Notes: generated by a model from the sequence alone, not told the origin. Shown: positions 10,961 through 26,224, counted from the stretch's first letter. The stretch is 64,000 nt of DNA from Diabrotica undecimpunctata (GCF_040954645.1 NC_092812.1:5439001-5503000); one strand, 5' to 3'. A program made the numbers and translations.

Positions 10961-11686
10961 GAACTTGATCTTACCGTAACTTAGAATTGTAGAGTTAGAA
11001 TATTAAAAAACTTTGCTAGTAACATAGTGGTGTTTTTTGTTACTATGTGCAAAAAAGTTTTTTTAAGGTTTGAAATGTATGGTAGCTTTGAACTTAACAC
11101 GCAAAGGTATACCCAAGGTTAATCGAAAAACCCAATGTAACTACATTTAAAAGGAGGTAATTCTTTGAATTGTCGGCAATAACTAAATTTTTGATTTTTA
11201 GAAAGTTTAAAAGTGAGGTTCTGTTTTAGCTAGAACGCAAGCGCTGACAAATTCAGTAGTTCTTATGAATCTTTATGTCGTTAAGGTTCATTGGTAAAAA
11301 ACGAATGAAATTAAATCCCAGTATAGGGAAATATTATTTTGATTTTCTTTATTTAATTATATTCTATTGTTCATGCATTATTATATCTTATTGAGATGTA
11401 TCTAAGAAAAGCAAGGGAAAGTTATCTTTTTTAGTTAATGAAAATTAATTATAAAGGTAGGTTAGTTGTTAATGGATATATCAGTCAAATTAGTTATCTG
11501 TGATGTTGTATTGTTCTTGGTGTCTGATTTAAGTAAGAAGTGGTATATATCGCTTAGATTCTTAATGTCACTCTTAACATTAATGGGGAAATCGTTAAGG
11601 AAAATATAAGACATTTCGATGAACTCTCTTTTAGATTTATTGTTCTCACGGTGGAGAATTGTAGTTTCCTATATATATTCCTAATT

Positions 11687-11689
<3 letters not shown>
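10961..11689. other. AT-rich DNA between LINE RT and ORF1; nothing clear
   Basis: Expected to hold the LINE endonuclease if the element were complete, but no EN motifs are readable. Probably deleted or replaced. Confidence 0.3.

Positions 11690-11760
<71 letters not shown>
11688..11760. repeat. (TA)n microsatellite
   Basis: About 70 bp of uninterrupted TA repeats, flanked on both sides by copies of the 8-mer CCTATATA/TATATAGG. Makes a spurious Tyr-Ile ORF. Confidence 0.95.
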
Positions 11761-11762
<2 letters not shown>

Positions 11763-11826
11763 AATCTTGTAACAAAAAAATCCTTTAGTTGGTGTTATCG
11801 TAATTAATTATTATGGATTCAGGTAT

Positions 11827-12345
11827 TCAGGCAAGCGGTGGTGTGATAAAAATTTGTCCTCTAAAACTATAAACGTGGCTGAATTCCAGCCAACTGGCAC
11901 TTATTTTGAAAATTGACATAGGAGACATGATTTTAAGGCCCAATTTTTCAATTTCTTGAGTTAGTAAATCATGCGGAATGGTGAAACAAACGTTAGACAG
12001 AATTAGTCTTTCTGCTGGCGTGACTAGTTTGCGTGCTTGGACTTGTTGGTTATTAATTTCTATAAACCCTCCATAATTATTCATAACATGTTCAACTATG
12101 GTTTTGTTTGCAAGGTACATACACAGTCTGTTGTTAGAAAGCCGTGAGAAAAATAGAATATTTTTGGGCTCGATCAACATTCCTAGTGGGTAATCTTGAG
12201 GTTTTAGGTTTTCAATGGCTGGGAAGACAGTAGCTTGATCTTTGGTAGGGATTTGTTGTTCAATCACAGCAGACAAATAAGTTTTAGTATTGTTTTCCTT
12301 TTGAGAGCTTCTGTAGTCAAAAGTCCCGTCAGTTGGATTTAACAT
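11827..12345 (-). pseudogene. I-type LINE ORF1 (gag-like) N-terminal part
   Basis: A 172-codon ORF starting ATG at 12345. The middle reads N-R-L-C-M-Y-L-A-N-K-T-I-V-E, followed by I-N-N-Q-Q-V-Q-A-R-K-L-V, P-H-D-L-L-T-Q-E-I-E-K-L-G and S-H-V-Y-S-F-R-G-Q-I-F-I. This pattern (RRM-like repeats ending in S-F-R-R-x-x-Y-I) is familiar from ORF1 proteins of I- and Jockey-type LINEs, which coat the RNA. Zinc knuckles expected at the C-terminus are missing. It ends next to the (TA)n tract and lies upstream of the ORF2 remains in the same orientation. Confidence 0.55.
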
Positions 12346-13090
12346 CTTTTCTTTATAAATTAAAATTAATTTAGACCTAAAATACGGACCTGTTTTAGAA
12401 CAGGCAATTTTATCATGTCGTTATAGATAACGAATAAACTTGTTTAGAGTTTTTATGTTAAGCCGACTTATGATAAATACAAAAATTCCTGTAAAATGAG
12501 TCTGTTTAATAATTTTAAAGAGTACTTACAGAATGGAAGAGAACGCACTCTTATGCACTTATATTAAAGAAATAAAAATTTGAATCAATAAGTACTATCC
12601 AAACAACTGTTTTTGTTTGGAGCTGACAAATTTGCACTAATTAATAACAGTCAGGACCGAACTCGATTAAGAGTTCTGTTTATGTAGCGTATGACACAAA
12701 TAACGGAAAATACTATAAATTACAAACATTACATGAAAACGAACTTATTACAAATAACGTTAAAGTACATTGTCTTAACGTTTTTGTCGCGACTGCGTAT
12801 TCCGTTTATTGCTTAAGCTGTTGCATTAGGGAAGTCACTCTATAATCGAGTATATTTTGAAGAGGTTATTCAGAAGTAACGTATTGTATAGTTCGTGTTT
12901 CATGGCCAAAGTTACAAGTTGGAGACTAAATATTAGCCCACTTTACTGGTACGTCAAATATTCTGCCGCATCCAGTAGGAATTCTATTTAATATTACTCT
13001 TATCCTACAATCAAGTGGGATTATTCCTGGTAGGACAGGCAGTCATTGGAGTGGAGTGCATCTTAACGATACGGTTTTTATGCACATAAA
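12346..13090. other. Probable LINE 5' leader and unassigned DNA
   Basis: About 500 bp upstream of the ORF1 start may be the LINE's 5' UTR. The rest has no recognisable feature. Confidence 0.3.
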
Positions 13091-14170
13091 ACTGTAAAGT
13101 TTGTTATAGAATCTTCAATCATTGAAGGTATCTTCAACATTCTTTTAAGATTACACATTTCTTCTGCTTTAATTTGATTCATGCTTGATGCTTTTAGGGT
13201 CCACACTTCTACTCCATACAGAAGTATAGACACAACATAGCATTTAATTATTCTTGGTCTTAGTTTAAAACTGAGATGGTAATTGCAAAGATGGTTTCAG
13301 AAAAATGGTTTTATTCATTGCTACTTCGCATTTTATTTTTATGTCTGGATCTAGTTGGTCCATTATAACAGTTGTAATAATAATAAGTATGTAATAATTC
13401 CTAATTTTTAATTTGGCATCTATTTAATTGAAACTCTGCGTCTGAATGTGGGTTAGGGCTAAAGACTAACAATTTGGTATTGTTTGAGTTTATTTTATTA
13501 ATGTTAATAAGAATGATTTTGTTTTTATTGTTATTACAGAGGTAACTCTTTCTTTTAAATATGCTTCTTATTTCTTTTACTTTTATTGCACAATAAATAA
13601 ATTTTGCCTGCGTATCACATTCTCTATTTTCCTTTGGCTTATTTTACACCTCTTTTAATTCTCCGCTGTAGATGTATATATTTCATTTTATTCGACATGG
13701 TTCTATAAATTTCTAGATACATTTTCTCTTTTATGTTCAAAGTTAAGTTAGACATATGGTCAAACATTGGTTTTTGGATTTTGTCGTTGGAGTCGTTTTA
13801 AACTTCCGTAAGTCGTCTAGGACTTCATCATAGAACTTTTCTACTTCATGCTCATTATTTTCTATCTAAAGTTCATAGATTTAAAGTATATTATACTTAA
13901 ATGACCAAGTATAAATTTGGAGTAATATTGTTCTATCCAAAACTGGTATGAAGTTATTTATATACTTATTTAGTTCTGATGCTAAGAATATACCTGCCCC
14001 ATTTTTGTGATACGTATCTTTTATGTTGCTACCGGAATACTATAATACAGTACCATGCTTTTTACAAGTTCTTAAATCTGGCTATCTCAATTTTTATTCT
14101 TTTTATTTTCTGAATTGCGTTGTTTGGTTTTCAAGCAGCAAATAGACTCTTGACATTTCTAGTGCAAATT
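13091..14170 (-). pseudogene. LINE fragment (EN and post-RT region), heavily decayed
   Basis: Near 13200 the minus strand reads L-Y-G-V-E-V-W-T-L-K-A-S (post-RT segment); near 13440-13480 the sequence matches the LINE at 44.8 kb. Between 13795 and 14010 endonuclease-like text appears: N-G-A-G-I-F-L-A-S-E-L, then V-L-D-R-T-I-L-L and V-E-K-F-Y-D-E-V-L-D-D-L. This corresponds to the APE-type EN of RTE-like elements. The RT core is missing, so the copy carries a large deletion. Confidence 0.5.
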
Positions 14171-16800
14171 TTCAAATTAGATTGTCGATTTGTTCGATTC
14201 CTTCACGGGATTTTCGCATGTTAACGATCTGAGGGGCCTCATGGTATAAAAAATATTTTTCTCTCCTGCCACAAATCTTGGCCCCCACTTTCCATAATTA
14301 TTAACAGCTTACAATTGAACTGTTAATTCGATGGTAATTGTCCTGGGGTTCTGTATGAGTCTTTGATGTACTGTATTGTAACCTCGGAAACCTTTTTTGG
14401 ATGGTGCTAGAAAGGTCACCAATGGAGACACTGCGGACGGCAGCCAGATGGTTGGTGGAGAGCGAATCGTGGGTTCAAAACTAGCTTTTGGAACCGCGAA
14501 TGGGTTCAACGGACGAAATAAGTAAAGATAGGACAGGATAAGATATATTAGAAAAGATACAGAAATAAACAAAAAGACAGATGAGTAAAATTACCAAAGA
14601 TAAAATAAGATAGAAAAAGGGCGCCACTGTACTTTTTGGGGTTAAGGAGAAAATTAAGATACCTTAGGATCGAAAAAAAAATAAGGAAAAATATTTAGGT
14701 TCTGAGACCAAATCCAAGGAAAGATATCAACAGTCTATTATTAAATAATTTGGTCACCACAGTACATAAACAAAAAAATTAGGTGGACTCCGTTCACCTA
14801 CTTACCTACGAAACTTAATCAGCCTGATCTTTCTTCTGGTCGAAGGTATAATAATTATTTAATATAATAAACATGTTATATCAGGAAACTTATTAGGAGT
14901 CGAGAAATAAAATTTATTGATAAATCAAACCATATGTTCAACACCACTATGATATAGGCAGCTGAATGTACACACATGTAAAAAAATGCACCATTAATAA
15001 TTATTAAATGGTGGTATACATATAACAATACATAGTATTATAATTAGGACCCAGAAAGAATAAAAAGATAATATTAATTTTAAACTTAAGTAGCATTACA
15101 AATTTTAATATTAAAATTATTATTAAGGATAGGATAGAGATAAAACATGGACACTCGTTTCTCGTCTAGGGACCCATCAAGACATTGCTTTTAAGACAAA
15201 CTAGATTGGGTCACGGATAAAAGGTAATAACAAATGGGGTAAAACAGAGGTTAGGATTCTAATTACAGTTAAATATTAAGCTTACTTTTGCAAATAAATT
15301 CCATCAAACATTCATTCACAACTCTTATATACTAGCCTGATAGTATGATACTATTCAGTATTAAACCATATATTCAACACCACTATGATATAGGCAGCTG
15401 AATGTTCACACATGTAAAAAAAATGCACCATTAATTATAATGGTGGTATACATATAACAATACACAGTATTATAATTAGGAAATACCTTTACAAATACAA
15501 TAATATAATAAAATCATGTACAGTTTAAATAATCAGCGAAAAGGGCCTGATAGTATTTAATAGTATTTAACTAAAGCTGATATAAATCTCTCTTTGCTGT
15601 TTATGGGCTTATCTCAAGATAATGGGTTAAAAATGTATAACAGTTATAGCAAATAACAAAATGATTAAATTTAAATCCTAAAGAATACAAAAAGGTTTCA
15701 AGAATTCTGTATTATAAAAATTAAACCAACCTGCACTTGATATTAAGATAATTATCTGTCTCGCACTGTTATTTAAAGATTATTTAAGAATTAAATGCTC
15801 GCAATTTAGAAGTTCTTAATAGCTGATTGAAAGTTCGTATGAAAATATTAAATGTTCCTTGATTGAATGCTAACTCAGTAGTTAACCTTAACTACAGGAA
15901 AAGAAATAGTGGACGGAGATTCGCAAAGATAGTGGAAGATAATATGATTATGATAACTTACGATAAACCTTAATGACTGCTGCACTCTTCACTGAAGCTA
16001 TTATAATACTTTACTTGTATTAAACACTGAAGTTAATTAAATTAAAGGTAGTTTATACCAATCTTTAATCTAATAGGGTATTAAATTAGGGAACTGAAAC
16101 ATTTAAGTGTATACATACTTAAAGCAAAAATTCACAGAGACGGTAAGATAACACAGATACGGTCATATTAGCAAGCGTCTTTACTCAAAGATCGCCCTGT
16201 CGAAAGTGGTCTTCTTTAACTCCAAATTTACCAAACTACCGAAAAAAGGTGGCATACCCCCCACTTAAAAATGACATGCCAGCCGGTATCCATTTCTAAG
16301 ATAAAAGGTTCGAACGAATATCGAAAATAACGGGACCCTCCTATTTAGGATGTGATGAAAGATAAATCCTTTTGGATTAGGTTGTCTCAGAAAAATATTA
16401 TAAAATACTTTTTATGACGTTGTTTACCAAAGTTTAAACAGAACCCGCCTGTAACCGAAAAGGACTATTCGAGGATTAATCAAACCGGCGTCTTTTAATA
16501 AGTAGATTCTTCTGTAATCTGAGAAGTCGGTACCAAGAAAATTTTCTAATGGTAAACGACCCCACCCGCATAGCTATTTGTCAATACGGCCATGGGCGTC
16601 TCAGCAACAGGAGTAAAGGTATTAAAAATATTTAATATTTTAATAATAAAATAAATGTTACAGTATAAGTCTTTGAGGCAGTGGTTGTATATATTATATA
16701 TTATATAAGCAGTGGTTCCTTGTTGCCTCCTGCACCTTTTATGCAGTTGACTACATTTTTGGTTTATTTTATAATAATATAATAATAATAAGCACTATTA
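14171..16800. other. Unassigned AT-rich region with an internal duplication
   Basis: No reliable coding sequence. It contains a 120-bp direct duplication (14927-15050 and 15361-15478). A GC-richer 14.3-14.5 kb stretch and the 16.2-16.6 kb stretch look unlike the rest. It lies downstream of a gypsy gag on the minus strand, where pol should be, so pol has been lost or displaced. Confidence 0.4.
14927..15478. repeat. Direct repeat pair of about 120 bp, about 430 bp apart
   Basis: Copies begin near AAACCATAT and contain CAACACCACTATGATATAGG, then a short hairpin around ACCATTAAT..ATGGTGG, then TAGTATTATAATTAGGA. They differ by a few substitutions and an 8-bp indel inside the hairpin. They could be ends of a non-autonomous element or a local duplication. 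Confidence 0.75.
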
Positions 16801-16808
16801 CGGTTATT

Positions 16809-17633
16809 TTACATTGTAGAAATATTATTAGAATTATTAGAAGAGCTGCCATGATTTTGTACTCTAGTATTATTTGTAAATTTACTAGTGTTTGTATTTT
16901 TATGAGAACTTTTTGTTTTCACGTTTAAGACATTTATACTAGCGTTATTGTAATTATTGTTGTGAGAAAATTGATAACTATCCTTTTCTGAAGTTTTCAT
17001 GCTTGCTGCAATTTCTTCTGCTCGATCCAAGTCCTTGTCAAAGAGCTTGTAGCTCTTTGACCGAAAAACAAAAACAAACCAAAAACGTACCAAAAACACA
17101 CTGATTGCGTATAGCACTTTTCAAGTATGTAGGAAAGTTGCAGTTTATTGCAAGCTTCTGTAGAGAATGTAGGTATTCTTGTATACTTTCACCTTCAGCC
17201 TGTCCTTCTGATTGAAACCTAAATATTTCAGCAATTTCAAGTGGTGCGGGGTTGTAAAAACTATCCATGAACCTAATTGTATCATCATATGACTTGTCTT
17301 CAGGGACCTCCAGAGTTAGTGTATCACAAAGCGTATCGTATGCTTCCGACTTCATGTAATGTAGTAAATAGGGCAATTTCATTTCCTCAGGAATTTTAAA
17401 AACTTCCTATGCGCCTTCCAATCGTTTTACCCACCTGACCATTTTGTGGCTCTCTGGTTAAAAGGTTCAAAGGAAAACTGGAATGTAGAAACTTGTGTAG
17501 ACATGACTGGATCAGGTAGGCAGGCAGACATAGCTTTAGCAGGTTTAACTATCATTGTAATAGAAGAACTTGTGGATGTAGGTAGAAGCGTTGTAGTCGA
17601 GGTAGTGCCTGTAGTATTCGTGATGTTTGACAT
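16809..17633 (-). pseudogene. Gypsy-type gag polyprotein, frameshifted
   Basis: Starts at ATG 17633 (M-S-N-I-T-N-T-T), just after LTR and primer-binding site. Near 17430 the frame changes and continues with R-L-E-G-A, then M-K-L-P-Y-L-L-H-Y-M, then V-P-E-D-K-S-Y-D-D and Y-N-P-A-P-L-E-I-A-E, the retrotransposon capsid (Retrotrans_gag) pattern. A second frame change near 17040 leads to an Asn/Ser-rich tail. No CCHC knuckle, protease or RT follows. Gag would form the virus-like particle; this copy is inactive. Confidence 0.75.
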
Positions 17634-17645
17634 GCTAATCCTTTA

Positions 17646-17659
17646 TCCTCGTCGCCAAC
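17646..17659 (-). promoter_or_regulatory. Putative gypsy primer-binding site
   Basis: On the minus strand the LTR end ..CACTACA is followed directly by GTTGGCGACGAGGA, then 12 bp to the gag ATG. TGGCGAC-type sites follow the 5' LTR of many insect gypsy elements as recalled; the matching tRNA was not worked out. Confidence 0.6.
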
Positions 17660-17907
17660 TGTAGTGTATTTCATATTTTAAAGACGTAATTGTAATTAAT
17701 CACTACAATAACATTGTAATAACGTAATGTAATAATGTAAAAATGTTTTATTTCGGAAAAGGCTACAAACGTGATTTTTTTATCGTGATGTTTATATGAA
17801 TCCTCGAGTGACAGCAATCCTTCATCGTCATACCAACTTACAATATATATATACAAAACCACAAAATTAGTACAAAATACAAAAAAACAATTATTTTGCA
17901 TCTTACA
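17660..17907 (-). repeat. Probable gypsy 5' LTR (about 248 bp)
   Basis: On the minus strand it runs from TGTAAGATGC to ..CACTACA, with TG..CA ends, and includes CCGAAATAAAAC (possible poly(A) signal). It is placed directly upstream of primer-binding site and gag. The matching 3' LTR was not found by eye, so the outer boundary is a best guess. Confidence 0.5.
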
Positions 17908-18401
17908 CTAATTGAGGTTAGTTGTCGTGATGTTTATCAAATGAAATGAGCAACTCATTTGACCCCTACAAATGATGGTGAAAACTATCCAAAATTGTTT
18001 TTAAAAAGAAAACGTTCTTTAACAAATACATATTTAAAACACTTTAAAACACATACATGAACACTTAAATAAAATTATGTTAAAAGAATTACAGAACATG
18101 TCATAAAATAAAATTTAGGTTATAAACATTCTTATCAGAAACAAAAGAATTGGTTGTGAATTCGTTACTGCCAACTTAAAACGATAGAACGTTAGATCTT
18201 AATGATAACAATGTAAAGGTAATAGTATACCTGATAGACGCTGAACTTCTTGAAACAGAAAAGGTAAAAAGACTTATTTTAGAAGAAGTAGGAGAGGTAT
18301 TGTATATCTCATATATAATGAAACTTATATTGTTGATGATGAATTGTCTGTATTAGTAGATTCGTGTTTATCCAAAGTTATCAATAATGAATATAAGTTG
18401 C
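17908..18401. other. Short AT-rich interval; nothing recognised
   Basis: Lies between the gypsy LTR and the PLE 3' end. No motif or ORF of note. Confidence 0.4.
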
Positions 18402-19503
18402 TTAAATTATTGGTATCTGTCTTTTTGTTAATAGTTTCTTTTTCTTGAAAAATGAAAGCCATCTCGAGAAACAATCTTTTAAATAATTGCTCTCCGTGGA
18501 TAGGATTTTTACATTTGGAAAATCGAAAGAGTGTCCTGTTGTGTTAGCATGTGTGGCTAGAGAACATCTATCAGGGTGTAACCTAATGTCACTCTTGTGA
18601 AGAGTCAAGCGGCTAGAAACTTTTTGGGAGGTGTGACCTATATAAGAACCTTCACAGCCCAAACAATTAAGTTTGTAGACAACATCACTTTTATCTAAGA
18701 TTGGTACTTTATCTTTCAATGACTTGTATAAAGATCCCACAACTAGAGTGCTTTTATAAGCAATTTTTACATTTGGTAGGTATTGAGCAAAAATTCTGGT
18801 CAATTTGGAGAGACGTCCTTAATAAATAGAAGTGATACAAAAGATATATTGGGAATATTGTTAGTCAGTGAGTGGGAATCAGAGCTTACTTTCATAGCAC
18901 CTGTATTTTGGGAAGGGTTTATTTGTGTGTTGAGTATAACAGAGGATGTGTTAAAGATGATTTTCCTAAATAAGGATTCGGGGTAAGAATTATCTAGGAA
19001 CAACTGTAAAAGGATGTTGAGATTCTTCTTTCTAAAAACAGGGTCAGCTAGTTTACAAACTCATGTGGTCATTTGTTTGACTAGATTAATTTTCATGCTT
19101 GACTTGTGGTAAGAGTGGTAGTTGAGATATCTTCCAGAGTTACACTTTTTTCTATACCAATCAATTGTAATGATGTTATTCAGTTCTCTAATAAACATTG
19201 TGTCGAGAAAAGGAACAGATTGGTTTTGATCCTCTTTTTCAGAGTAAATTGAATGTGGGAGTCGTAGCTATTGAAAATGTCTAAGAGCTTAAATTCTAGA
19301 CCTTGTGGGCACGACATAATAATGTCATCAACATACTTTTTAATAAAAGGAACATTGAAAGGAACAACCTGAAGAATAATATCCAACAGATCATCCATTA
19401 CATATGTAGCTAGAATTGGAGAGATACTGGCTCCCATAGGAGTGCCAAAGGTTTATTTATAATATTTGTTCTTGAAAGAGAAGCAAGTGGAATTAAACAA
19501 GAA
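18402..19503 (-). pseudogene. Penelope-like element: RT C-terminal half plus GIY-YIG endonuclease
   Basis: On the minus strand the RT part comes first: N-S-T-C-F-S-F-K-N, a stop in place of the usual Gln, then T-F-G-T-P-M-G-A-S-I-S-P-I-L-A (motif B) and Y-V-D-D-I-I-M (catalytic motif C, near 19330). A linker (19003-18800) follows, and then GIY-YIG (18803-18402): V-Y-K-L-N-C-L-G-C-E-G-S-Y-I-G-H-T (catalytic Tyr and Gly) and H-A-N-T-T-G-H-S-F. The domain order RT-GIY-YIG is diagnostic of EN-positive PLEs. It is truncated at the 5' side near 19503 and frameshifted. Confidence 0.85.
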
Positions 19504-19520
19504 TCTCAATTTTGTTTATT

Positions 19521-19566
19521 GTAGCACACTGATGATGCAAATAAAGATTTGCGAAAGCTTGGTTTA
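19521..19566 (+). ncRNA. Hammerhead-ribozyme-like core beside the PLE
   Basis: CTGATGA (19529-19535), T, then a perfect 6-bp hairpin GCAAAT-AAAG-ATTTGC (19537-19552) and GAAA (19553-19556). This is the core order of a hammerhead, with one extra U between box and stem II. PLE terminal repeats are known to carry hammerheads with a minimal stem III; stem I and the cleavage triplet are not convincing here. Confidence 0.4.
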
Positions 19567-19661
19567 CTAAAAAGAGTACTTCTTTGTCCTATCTTCCGCT
19601 GCACACCCAAATATTTGAGTTTTGTATTCTATTTGATCAGCGTTGATGACAAGCGTTTTTC

Positions 19662-19778
<117 letters not shown>

Positions 19779-21132
19779 AAAAAGTTGTATTTTATTAATT
19801 TTATTTTTATTTATAATAAATGTTGTAATTTTTAAAATCTGTGGTTCGTTGTTTAATTTAATATATACCTCAGCTAGCTCAATTATGTGTTCTAAGCAAT
19901 CTGTCACTGTGTGACGTCGACTCTGTAGTCTCCTGGTAGAGTTCAAAAAGAAATTAAACCAAAATTTACTTTAGACCTTTGATAAATTAACCCAAATGAA
20001 GCACGTTATTTATTAATATTGAACAAATTTAATATAAACAATAAAATTCGTCTGCAACTTGGGTTGCCTTTAAAAATTTACAAAATAGGAATCGTATAAA
20101 TCTTAATGTGGTTTAGAGTCGTGACAATAAAATTTTATTACAAAATGTGGAGACTCTATACAAGTACCTAAAAACTAAATAAATATTGCAACTTTATAAA
20201 GTGTTTAAATGAACTATAAAGAAAAGAAAATGAACACTTTATTCCGCTGACTTTTAACTTGCATTCAAATATAATCAAAATTTCAAATGATCCCCAAAAT
20301 TATTATCCAACCTTACTTTAAAACAGTTCTGATTTATTTAAAGAAAACTAACTACTCGCACAATAATTGGTGAAACTGGAATATCAATCCTCTCTTCGGA
20401 AGTTAAGGTACGTACTATTCTATTTTTAATTTAATGATCATTAATATTTTCAATTTTTTAAGGCCTATCGCAATTATGTTAATTCATGAATTTTAATTTT
20501 CTCAATTTAAATGACATTTCTGTACTCCAATAATAATTTATAAGTTAAATTGTTTCTCTTACTCTCTGGAACAAATTCTGGATATCTCTGCTGTGGAAAC
20601 TGTGGAAAAACTAAAATTCTCTTTAGACGAGTTAAAAAAAACACTCCCGACCTATTCCACAATTTCAGGACTCTCCTTTCAAAATTTCTTGTCGGCTTCG
20701 CCCAAAATCTATCATTCGTTGCTAACAGCAACCAACGTTCTTTTTTCTTTTCGTCTTCTATTTTTTTTTAAACCATAAAACTGTCCTGTTCTGACACATT
20801 TGTCAATCCACATTAATTTCTCATAATCACTTTAATCACATCTAATTTGGGAATTTATAAAAAAAAATGTTCAGATATAAAATTTATTCTATTACAATGC
20901 TAATATAATTTATTCTTTTCATCTCCACATCATTATAATTTCTTATTTAACAAAACCCCTATTAATTTAGCTCCCACAACTTGCTTGACAGTTTATTTTC
21001 TGACGTTTTTTTAAAATTTTTATGTTTAAATATTTTTTAAGAATTCTTCTTTTTTTGTTCTTTTTAAGGTTTAGACGATTCACCTATACACTAGGCAACT
21101 ATACTATTCAGAAATTATTAACACTATACCAG

Positions 21133-21190
21133 GTAAGTCAAAATTAATTTATTTAACAATTTACTAATCTTTTTCTCTCTTTTATTTCAG
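21133..21190 (+). other. Consensus intron in left arm (58 bp)
   Basis: CCAG|GTAAGTCA at the start and CTCTTTTATTTCAG|AG at the end, with a pyrimidine tract. Oriented from the outer end towards the centre. Confidence 0.6.
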
Positions 21191-21296
21191 AGTCGAACCC
21201 ACATTGTGATGTCTTCATAAAATTCATGAACAACAAACTCATATAAAAATCCATTTAAGTTGTATACTTTTTAACATATTGAAATCATTTTAATAT

Positions 21297-23996
<2,700 letters not shown>

Positions 23997-24103
23997 TATA
24001 TTGAAATGATTTCAATATGTTAAAAAGGATACAACTTAAATGGATTTTTATATGAGTTTGTTGTTCATGAATTTCATGAAGCCATCACAATGTGGGTTCG
24101 ACT

Positions 24104-24161
24104 CTGAAATAAAAGAGAGAAAAAGATTAGTAAATTGTTAAATAAATTAATTTTGACTTAC
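24104..24161 (-). other. Consensus intron in right arm (58 bp)
   Basis: Mirror of the left-arm intron, with identical donor (CAG|GTAAGT) and acceptor (TTTATTTCAG|A). On this strand it lies upstream of the DUF7869-like pseudogene. Confidence 0.6.
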
Positions 24162-25360
24162 CTGGTATAGTGTTAATAATTTCTAAATAGTATAGTTGCC
24201 TAGTGTATAGGTGAATCGTCTAAACCTTAAAAAGAACAAAAAAGAAGAATTCTTAAAAAATATTTAAACATAGAAATTAAAAAAAAAACGTCAGAAAATA
24301 AACTGTCAAGCAAGTCTGTGGGATTGACAAATGTGTCAGAACAGGACAGTTTTATGGTTTAAAAAAAATAGAAGACGAAAAGAAAAAGAACGTTGGTTGC
24401 TGTTAGCAACGGACAATAGGTTTTTTGGGGAGGCCGACGAGGATTTTTCGACGAAGGGGAGCCCTGAAACTGTGGAATAGGTCGGGAGTTTTTTTTAACT
24501 CGTCTAATTAGAATTTTAGTTTTTCCACAGTTTCCACAGCAGAGATATCCAGAATTTGTTCCAGAGAGTAAGAGAAACAATTTGACTTATAAATTATTAT
24601 TGGAGTACAGAAATGTCATTTAAATTGAGAAAATTAAAATTCATGAATTAATATAATTGCGATAGGCCTCAAAAAAATTGAAAATATTAATGATCATTAA
24701 ATTAAAAATAGAATAGTACGTACCTTAACTTCCGAAGGGAGGATTGATATTCCAGTTTCACCGATTATTTTGCGAGTAGTTAGTTTTCTTTAAATAAATC
24801 AGAACTGTTTTAAAATGAGGTTGGATAATAATTTTGGGGATCAATTGAAATTTTGATTATATTTGAATGCAAGTTAAAAGTCAGCGGAATAAAGTGTTCA
24901 TTTTCTTTTTCTTTATAGTTCATTTAAACACTTTATAAAGTTGCAATATTTATTTAGTTTTTAGGTACTTGTAGAGAGTCTCCACATTTTGTAATAAATT
25001 TTTATTGTCACGACACTAAACCACATTAAGATTTATATGATTCCTATTTTTGTAAATTTTTAAAGGCAACCCAAGTTGCAGACGAATTTTATTGTTTATA
25101 TTAAATTTGTTCAATATTAATAAATAACGTGCTTCAGTTGGGTTAATTTATCAAAAGTCTAAAGTAAATTTTGGTTTAATTTCTTTTTGAACTCTACCAG
25201 GAGACTATAGAGTCGACGTCACACAGTGACAGATTGCTTAGAACACATAATTGAGCTAGCTGAGGTATATATTAAATTAAACAACAAACCACATATTTTA
25301 AAAATTACAACATTTATTATAAATAAAAATAAAATTAATAAAATACAACTTTTTCAATAT

Positions 25361-26224
25361 TTTACCTTTGTGCATTTCACTATTTAACAATTTTTTAATA
25401 TTGTAATATTGAAATATGTGATATATCTTAAACCTTGCTTGAATTTTAAACGTTATTAATTTTTACCGCAAATCGTATTCATATGGAAAGAGTGAACACG
25501 TGAACAGCATTCTGCTTTTGTAACATATCAAAATAAATTTTTATACAAATACGAATATATTTTTTTCAAATCCTATATTTTTCACTATCTCCGTTCATTA
25601 CATGTTGGAACATATAAAATGATTTTTATAAATTCACAATGTACATTTTTCTTCTGATTTCTATTTTATTTTTTACTATCTCCATTAATTTTACATGTTG
25701 AACTTTATAAAACGATTTTTCTAAATCCACAAAGTAGGGTAAATCACCCAGTTATTGGCACTTTAAGGAAAAGAGTGGTTTAAACATTAGATTTGCTAAT
25801 ATAGGTAACATCATAGGGGGATATTTTGAATTTTTTTATAATTTACTATTATTACTGAATACAAATTAAATATCATTTTATTATAAATATTGAGGAAAAT
25901 AATACAAAAATAGGTTATTTTAGACATTATCCATATTTCTTAATTATTGACAGTTATATTCTAGTTATTGGCATGTAGTAATTGACAGTGTACTCAATCA
26001 CCGGCACCGAGTAATTGGCATAATTTTTATATCAAAATATTGATTGAGCATTAGAAACAAAACTAAAACGTAAGTACTTACTTACAAACAAAGTGTCATT
26101 TATTTATATATTTTATAAAAACAAATTTAAAAAAACAATATTCTTTATACAAGTTGTTTAAGACAAGTTTTACAAACAAAATATTCTTTATATCATCCTC
26201 ATCAGTGGCATTACAGCTCGTTAT
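25361..26224. other. AT-rich DNA with a diverged tandem duplication
   Basis: No gene seen. Two diverged copies of a 65-70 bp unit (25575-25645 and 25672-25737) share ACTATCTCC..TTACATGTTG..AAA.GATTTTT..AA.TCACAA. Around 25950-26020 variants of TTATTGGCA/TAATTGGCA recur, probably the decayed end of the neighbouring pogo element. Confidence 0.5.

Noticed and set aside
14440..14520. Possible tRNA-like B box (GGTTCAAAACTAGC)
   Set aside because: No cloverleaf could be folded around it and there is no matching A box at the proper distance.
14309..14572. 87-codon minus-strand ORF in a GC-richer patch
   Set aside because: No recognisable motif, no splice context, isolated in repeat DNA.
20507..20778. 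Several overlapping 60-75 codon ORFs in the left arm and the mirror set at 24359-24580
   Set aside because: The arms differ by frameshifts in these ORFs and there is no preferred frame, so coding is not supported.
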